A DNA stretch of 6,130 bases from Deltaproteobacteria bacterium. GTDB lineage: Bacteria > Myxococcota_A > UBA9160 > UBA4427. The notes below the pieces were generated by a model. It did no database searches, had not been told where the DNA came from, and saw only the letters and a list, made by a program, of their open reading frames with translations. Both the position numbers and the translations under genes were made by a program. Shown here piece after piece: positions 6,009 through 6,130 of the stretch; the stretch's first letter is position 1; each line of letters opens with the position of its first letter. The DNA lies in assembly GCA_011051925.1 (NCBI GenBank), contig DRKE01000272.1, positions 1 through 6,130 of the forward strand, read 5' to 3'.

Positions 6009-6130
6009 AGCGGAGGATCTCGCCCGCGTTCACGAGCAGCGTTTCGCCCGTCACCATCCGCGAATAATCCGAACAGAAGAAGATGCAGGCATTCGCGACA
6101 TCGTCGTCCTTCGGGATCTCGCCGAGCGGC
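6007..6130 (-). CDS. Short-chain dehydrogenase/reductase (SDR) C-terminus, cut by window edge
   Basis: Read on the - strand, the last 40 codons end in TGA at 6009-6007. The translation runs PLGEIPKDDDVANACIFFCS, then DYSRMVTGETLLVNAGEILR. This matches the C-terminal signature of classical SDR oxidoreductases of the FabG-like type: a Pro-Leu-Gly segment, a Pro then acidic DVANA helix, F-x-x-SD, and S-x-x-(I/V)TGE-x-(L/I)-x-V-(D/N)-(G/A)G. In that family these residues follow the substrate-binding loop and close the Rossmann fold. The NAD(P)-binding TGxxxGxG and catalytic Ser-Tyr-Lys residues lie beyond the window, so substrate and cofactor cannot be stated. The gene converges on the crotonase gene. 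Both families occur in acyl-CoA metabolism, but opposite orientation argues against one operon. Family membership is fairly sure despite the short visible stretch. Confidence 0.85.
   Translation of the reverse strand, partial: PLGEIPKDDDVANACIFFCSDYSRMVTGETLLVNAGEILR

Noticed and set aside
5847..6130. Open frame from ATG 5847 on the + strand to the window end
   Set aside because: The product is almost all Arg, Ser and Pro, lacks a ribosome binding site, begins inside the inverted repeat and is antisense to the convincing SDR C-terminus.

Overview
This G+C-rich window comes from a bacterial chromosome and reads as ordinary, well-preserved housekeeping sequence. It holds four protein genes in a row on the + strand, then a non-coding gap, then the 3' end of a gene on the - strand that faces them. 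The glmU-glmS pairing, the G+C-rich codon use and the presence of crotonase and SDR genes suggest a proteobacterium-like or 'deltaproteobacterium'-like organism (Myxococcota or Desulfobacterota in the broad sense). This placement is an inference from style and layout only. The tetranucleotide GATC is strikingly frequent throughout.

Layout: (1) positions 1-537, the C-terminal acetyltransferase part of GlmU, whose 5' part lies outside the window; (2) 594-2429, a complete GlmS; (3) 2480-4789, a complete PcrA/UvrD-type superfamily 1A DNA helicase; (4) 4789-5574, a crotonase-fold (enoyl-CoA hydratase-like) protein whose start codon overlaps the helicase stop by one base; (5) 5575-6006, about 430 bases with no convincing gene; (6) 6007-6130 on the - strand, the last 40 codons of a short-chain dehydrogenase/reductase.

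GlmS makes glucosamine-6-phosphate from fructose-6-phosphate and glutamine. GlmU makes UDP-N-acetylglucosamine from glucosamine-1-phosphate. Together they supply the precursor of peptidoglycan and lipopolysaccharide; only the GlmM step between them is missing here. The helicase and the crotonase have no obvious functional link to this pathway or to each other. Their shared orientation and short gaps suggest one transcription unit, and the last two genes look translationally coupled.

No new multi-gene system is visible. The most unusual structure is in the gap between the convergent genes: two 28-base arms (5819-5846 and 5935-5962) form an uninterrupted 28-bp helix around an 88-base centre. 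All three departures from Watson-Crick pairing are G-U wobbles if the + strand is transcribed. Smaller hairpins lie just before the glmS ribosome binding site and back to back across the entire glmS-helicase gap. The crotonase lacks one of the two catalytic glutamates of classical hydratases.
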